64,000 nt of DNA from positions 3,906,001-3,970,000 of the forward strand of contig NZ_CP039290.1 of NCBI RefSeq assembly GCF_004798705.1, read 5' to 3'. Position 1 is the stretch's first letter, and each line of letters opens with the position of its first letter. Position numbers and translations under genes: made by a program. This stretch comes from Arthrobacter sp. PAMC25564. GTDB lineage: Bacteria; Actinomycetota; Actinomycetes; Actinomycetales; Micrococcaceae. Shown one piece after another: positions 60,745 to 64,000 of the stretch. The notes under the pieces are model-generated. The model was not told the origin of the DNA, made no database searches, and worked only from the letters and a program-made list of their open reading frames with translations.

Positions 60745-62127
60745 TCAGGGAGGGTCGAGCTTGATCCCGGCACCCTCGCGGGTCAGGCGGACGGCCACGA
60801 CTCCCGCCAGCAGGACGATGATCCAGAAGACCCCCACCATCCAGACCGAACCGCCGCCGGCCAGCACCAGCCCGGTCGCTATCATCGGCGTGAAGCCCGC
60901 ACCGATCATGGAGGCGCCCTGGTAGGACAGTGATGCCCCCGTGTAGCGGATCTGGGTGGGGAACTGCTCGGAAATGTAGGCGCCGATCGGTCCGGCGAGG
61001 GCACCCTGGACGAGCCCGTTGCCGATCACGACCGCGGTGGCAAAGCCCCAGATGGTCCCATTGCTGAGCAGCATGATCAGCGGATAGGCCAGGATCGTCG
61101 CGGCAATGCCGGCTCCGGTGAGCACGGCGCGGCGGCCGATCCGGTCGCTCAGCCTGGCCGAGTAAAAACAGACCGCGACGGTGACTACGGCAGCAGCACC
61201 CTTCCAGTTCAGGACTTCGGAGCGGTCCACGCCGCTCGCGACGGCCAGCGATACACCCCAAACGGTGAGCAGGCCCTGGCAGCAGTAGAAGCCCAGCGTC
61301 GCCACGAGGGTCACGACGACGGCGCGGGGGTGGCTGCGCAGCACCTCTACCAGCGGGGCGCGCCGGGTGCGGCCGGCTTTGGCGTTCAACTCCCGGAAGA
61401 CTGGAGTCTCCGCGACCTTCAGCCGGATGACGAGGCCAATCATGATCAGCACCGCACTGAACAGGAACGGAAGCCGCCAGCCCCACACCAGGAACTGATC
61501 ACCCGTCAAGGCGGAGACCGCGGACACGACGAGGGTGGCCAGCAGTCCGCCTGCCGGTCCGCCCGCGTTGGCGAAGGCCGCCGCCAGTCCACGTTTCTTC
61601 GCCGGGGCGTGCTCCAGCGCCATCAGCGTGGCGCCGCCCCACTCGCCGCCGACCGCTACGCCCTGGACCACGCGCAACAGCACGAGGAGGACCGGTGCGG
61701 CGATCCCGATCTGGGACGTCGTCGGCAGGACTCCGATCAGGACCGTGGCGCCGCCCATGAGCATCATCGAGAGCACGAGCATCTGCTTCCGGCCGAGCCT
61801 GTCACCGAAGTGGCCGAAGACGATGCCGCCGAGCGGGCGGGCCACGTATCCGACCGCCAAGGTGGCAAAGGACGCGAACAGCGCGAATCCTGGGCCGAGG
61901 TTCGCGAAGAAGACCCGGTCGAAGACCAGCGACGCCGCGGTGGCGTAGAGGATGAAGTCGTAGTACTCGATGACGCTTCCGATGAGGCTGGATCCGAGGA
62001 TCCGACGCATATCCTTCGTATTCAACGAGTCGGCTGCCTTCAATGAGGCAGTTGCCGGCTCGGTACCAGGAAGCAAGGCAGGCCCTCGGTGTTCCAGCTT
62101 CGTCGGAGTGCTTTTGGGGTTCGGCAT
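60745..62127 (-). CDS. MHS-family MFS transporter (organic acid:H+ symporter)
   Basis: About 12 membrane helices are visible. The start block GSSLIGSVIEYYDFILYATAASLVF and the loop GHFGDRLGRKQMLVLSMMLMG are those of the metabolite:proton symporter family, which includes shikimate, ketoglutarate and aromatic acid carriers. It probably imports an aromatic or organic acid. ATG 62127 is chosen as the best N terminus, though the ribosome site is weak. It lies between the LLM monooxygenase and the dioxygenase genes on the same strand. Confidence 0.9.
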   Translation of the reverse strand: MPNPKSTPTKLEHRGPALLPGTEPATASLKAADSLNTKDMRRILGSSLIGSVIEYYDFILYATAASLVFDRVFFANLGPGFALFASFATLAVGYVARPLGGIVFGHFGDRLGRKQMLVLSMMLMGGATVLIGVLPTTSQIGIAAPVLLVLLRVVQGVAVGGEWGGATLMALEHAPAKKRGLAAAFANAGGPAGGLLATLVVSAVSALTGDQFLVWGWRLPFLFSAVLIMIGLVIRLKVAETPVFRELNAKAGRTRRAPLVEVLRSHPRAVVVTLVATLGFYCCQGLLTVWGVSLAVASGVDRSEVLNWKGAAAVVTVAVCFYSARLSDRIGRRAVLTGAGIAATILAYPLIMLLSNGTIWGFATAVVIGNGLVQGALAGPIGAYISEQFPTQIRYTGASLSYQGASMIGAGFTPMIATGLVLAGGGSVWMVGVFWIIVLLAGVVAVRLTREGAGIKLDPP

Positions 62128-62258
62128 GTGCTCATTTCGTTTCTTGGGGAGCGCCCCAACCGGGGCGCTGGCAGCCATGCCCACCGTGAGCTGTATCACC
62201 GGCAGGTACCAGTATGACGCGCCTCACAGCGAACCACCAAACGGATTGCGCATAATCC

Positions 62259-62274
62259 TACGAAAGTGTTTTAT
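62259..62274 (-). promoter_or_regulatory. Motif ATAAAACACTTTCGTA upstream of the MHS transporter
   Basis: This minus-strand 16-mer lies about 132 bases before the transporter start and matches 63287-63302 at 14 of 16 bases. A short inverted repeat GGATT-N6-AATCC (62243-62258) adjoins it. Confidence 0.35.
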
Positions 62275-62333
62275 CTGCGCTTGGCTGTGACGGGCGGTGG
62301 TTGGGCTGGCGGCCTGGAGTGTTAGTGGCAGTA

Positions 62334-63227
62334 TTAGCGGCGCGCGGCGCTGACCGAACGCAGGTCCACGGGAGCCAGCCCGTGCTGGCGGAAGTCGAGC
62401 GGGCGGTACTGGCCCCACATGTTGTACCAGTTCTCATCCTCGCCCCAGACGACCGGCGGCCTGGCGTCGTCGTAGATCTGCTCCAGATCCGTGTAAAGCT
62501 CGACGACGGCGCCCGAAGTCTCCACGAAGTAGGCGGCAATGTTATGCCCGGCCCCATGGCGGACCGGGCCCCAGATGAGGTCCCTGCCGAGCTTGTTCAG
62601 TCGGTCGCCCAGCTTGCCCAGATCGGCAATGCTCTGGGTCTGCCACGCATGGTGATGGAGGGTGCCCTCGCCGCGGACCAGGGCGATGCCGTGGTGGTCC
62701 GGGTTGCAGCGCATGAAGTAGGCAAAGTCGTCACCGATGACGTCGGACAACCGGAAATCCAGGACACGATGCAGGAACCGCATCATGCCGCCCACGTCGC
62801 GGGGGTGGAAGTTGATGTGGCCATAGCGGTCGGGACCGAAGGATAGCTGCGGGGCCTGGTTCTCCTGCATGCCGACATAGATCTCGAAGACGAAGCCCTC
62901 GGGCCCGACAAAGGAGAAGCCGTCTTCGATCCCCGCACCCCGGGGCTTCTCGCTGACGATCCGGAAATTCTCATCCTCAACGCGCTTACGGATGGTCCGC
63001 AGCGCGTCGCCGTCCCGGGCCACGAGGCCGAAGCTGTCGACGCCGTCGACATCAGACTCAACATAGACGAGCTCGTGGTGGACGTTTCCGGCGGCGAGGT
63101 AGACGGTGTCCGCCGTCCTCTCGGTTTCACGGAGCCCAAGGATCCGGGTTGCGTCGAACACCGATTCCTCGAGCTTCGTCGTCTGAATGCCAATGTGCCC
63201 CATGGCACTGATCAATCCCCAAGACAT
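62334..63227 (-). CDS. Type I extradiol (catechol 2,3-dioxygenase-like) enzyme
   Basis: This is a vicinal-oxygen-chelate protein of 297 residues with two repeats. In the C-terminal half the iron ligands are apparent: His137 in YGHINF, a His of LHHHAW (191-193) and Glu243 in VVELYTD. GHNIAAYF supplies further active-site residues. It should cleave a catechol-type ring next to the diol. ATG 63227 has AGGAG upstream. It is the only ring-cleaving dioxygenase I can recognise in the window, so it is the natural end point for the hydroxylases of the cluster. Confidence 0.9.
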   Translation of the reverse strand: MSWGLISAMGHIGIQTTKLEESVFDATRILGLRETERTADTVYLAAGNVHHELVYVESDVDGVDSFGLVARDGDALRTIRKRVEDENFRIVSEKPRGAGIEDGFSFVGPEGFVFEIYVGMQENQAPQLSFGPDRYGHINFHPRDVGGMMRFLHRVLDFRLSDVIGDDFAYFMRCNPDHHGIALVRGEGTLHHHAWQTQSIADLGKLGDRLNKLGRDLIWGPVRHGAGHNIAAYFVETSGAVVELYTDLEQIYDDARPPVVWGEDENWYNMWGQYRPLDFRQHGLAPVDLRSVSAARR

Positions 63228-63286
63228 CCTTGTCTCCTGTTCCTTGCGATCCCGCGATCTCAATATTTTCTGCATTTGGTTATGCA

Positions 63287-63302
63287 TAAAACACTATCGC
63301 AT
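63287..63302 (+). promoter_or_regulatory. Motif ATAAAACACTATCGCA upstream of the dioxygenase
   Basis: This is the second copy of the motif at 62259, in the opposite orientation relative to its gene. It overlaps a perfect palindrome TTATGCATAA (63281-63290), about 55-75 bases before the dioxygenase start. Confidence 0.35.
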
Positions 63303-63331
63303 GAAGAATCGATTATCTAGGGGTGGCGGGC

Positions 63332-63637
63332 TCAGAACCGCACGCTGAAACCCTTGAACTCCCCCGTCGCCGCGGAGACGGATTCCTCCACCGTTTCCAC
63401 GCGTCCCGGCGCCTCCGGCGAGCGCAACCACTCCCGAAACTCCAGCACCACAGCCTGCGGCCCCTCGGCCACGAGGCCGACAGAGCCGTCGTCGTTGTTC
63501 CTGACCGTGCCGGTGAGGGCGAGCTCCTCGGCCTTGCGCACCGTCCAGTACCGGAACCCCACACCCTGGACCACGCCGTCCACCCGTGCCGTCAGCCGGA
63601 CAAACTCCCCGGGCTCCGCCTCTGGAAACTCAGCCAT
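63332..63637 (-). CDS. acyP: Acylphosphatase
   Basis: This 101-residue protein hydrolyses acyl phosphates. The active-site loop is DGVVQGVGFRYWTVRKAEEL, holding the family V-Q-G-V-x-F-R core with its Arg, and the catalytic Asn lies in LTGTVRNNDDGSV. The length is normal with a short N-terminal extension. It stands outside the catabolic region in function. Confidence 0.93.
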   Translation of the reverse strand: MAEFPEAEPGEFVRLTARVDGVVQGVGFRYWTVRKAEELALTGTVRNNDDGSVGLVAEGPQAVVLEFREWLRSPEAPGRVETVEESVSAATGEFKGFSVRF

Positions 63638-63680
63638 GCTCCCAATCTAGCGCCCGGCACAATCTCAGGCACCAGAACAC

Positions 63681-63699
63681 AAGGGGCCTTTGGCCCCTT
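63681..63699. terminator. Small perfect hairpin in the acyP / YegP gap
   Basis: AAGGGGCC-ttt-GGCCCCTT forms an 8-base stem in the 188-base divergent gap. No gene ends here, so it may be structural or regulatory rather than a terminator. Confidence 0.35.
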
Positions 63700-63825
63700 C
63701 CGCGGGCCGTTTCCCCCGGGAGAGGCTGGTCTCCAGCGCTGCGGGAACTTGTCGAGTACACGGCATCGGCACAGGGACGTGCCCCAACCGCCTGCAGCGG
63801 CGCTACTGCCGGAAAGGACAAGCCG

Positions 63826-64000
63826 ATGGCAGGACAATTTGAGATCTTCACGGATGCGGAGTCGAACGTCAGGTTCCGCCTGCTTGGAGCAGACGGCACG
63901 GTACTGGCCACTTCGAGGGCCTTCGATGACAAACAATCCGCCGCGGACGGCATCATGGCCGTCCGTGAATGCGCCGGCACCGGCCTGATCACGGAGGCCC
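63826..64000 (+). CDS. YegP/DUF1508-type protein, 5' part
   Basis: The visible 58 codons start MAGQFEIFTDAESNVRFRLL and continue through TSRAFDDKQSAADGIMAVRE. This matches the YegP repeat, a small fold of F-E-I-F...D...F-R-L and S-x-x-Y/F-x-x-K-x-x-A-x-x-G-I. AAAGGA lies upstream of the ATG. The gene runs off the window. Function unknown. Confidence 0.75.
   Translation, partial: MAGQFEIFTDAESNVRFRLLGADGTVLATSRAFDDKQSAADGIMAVRECAGTGLITEA

Noticed and set aside
1..64000. Search for CRISPR arrays, tRNA or rRNA genes and riboswitches
   Set aside because: I saw no regularly spaced direct repeats and no cloverleaf or rRNA-like stretches by eye; a covariance-model scan would be the decisive test.

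Overview
The window looks like chromosomal DNA of a high-GC Gram-positive actinobacterium, most likely an Arthrobacter-type Micrococcaceae. GTG starts are frequent, Shine-Dalgarno sites are strong, long antisense ORFs are common as in GC-rich DNA, and there is an actinobacterial-type ergothioneine operon. The genus is inferred, not proven.

Layout. (1) 0-3.7 kb: a patchy accessory edge with a class II Fic protein, a small hypothetical protein, a DHFR/RibD-like reductase and a DUF4386-type membrane protein. (2) 3.8-9.6 kb: a translationally coupled AddB-like nuclease and AddA/RecB-like helicase-nuclease. (3) 9.7-15.9 kb: an EgtE-like PLP enzyme facing an egtA-egtB-egtC-egtD operon (overlaps or 2-nt gaps), with a DHFR-like gene at the operon end. 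(4) 16.1-21 kb: an RpoD-like sigma factor that has lost most promoter-melting aromatics, a decayed copy of the start of the AddB-like gene, and a 1065-residue P-loop/TPR protein in visibly lower-GC DNA. (5) 21-27.6 kb, minus strand: cupin, FMN L-lactate-dehydrogenase-like enzyme, polar amino acid ABC transporter, methyltransferase and MFS exporter. (6) 27.8-29.7 kb: RecQ-type helicase. (7) 29.7-63.3 kb: a large aromatic-catabolism region. (8) 63.3-64 kb: acylphosphatase and the start of a YegP-like gene.

The catabolic region holds an FAH-family hydrolase overlapping an MhpA-like flavin hydroxylase; two NMT1/SsuA-type ABC importers; a CitA/DcuS-type two-component system; an HpaB-like monooxygenase / MmgE-PrpD / flavin-reductase operon, in which the reductase is fused to a GntR-FCD regulator; two divergent paralogous Zn alcohol dehydrogenases; a HAPMO-like Baeyer-Villiger monooxygenase coupled to a carboxylesterase and divergent from a GntR regulator; an aldehyde dehydrogenase; an IS1380-family insertion; a VAO/eugenol-oxidase-type flavoenzyme divergent from a LysR regulator; an LLM flavin monooxygenase; an MHS transporter; and an extradiol dioxygenase.

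Working model (inference): a para-alkylphenol is oxidised at the side chain by the VAO-type enzyme and an alcohol dehydrogenase to an aryl ketone. The Baeyer-Villiger enzyme and esterase convert this to a hydroquinone-type phenol, which the HpaB-like hydroxylase, dioxygenase and FAH-type hydrolase carry to ring cleavage. The best leads are the VAO-type enzyme with an altered active site, the reductase-regulator fusion, the hpaB-prpD operon, and the sigma factor lacking its W-dyad.
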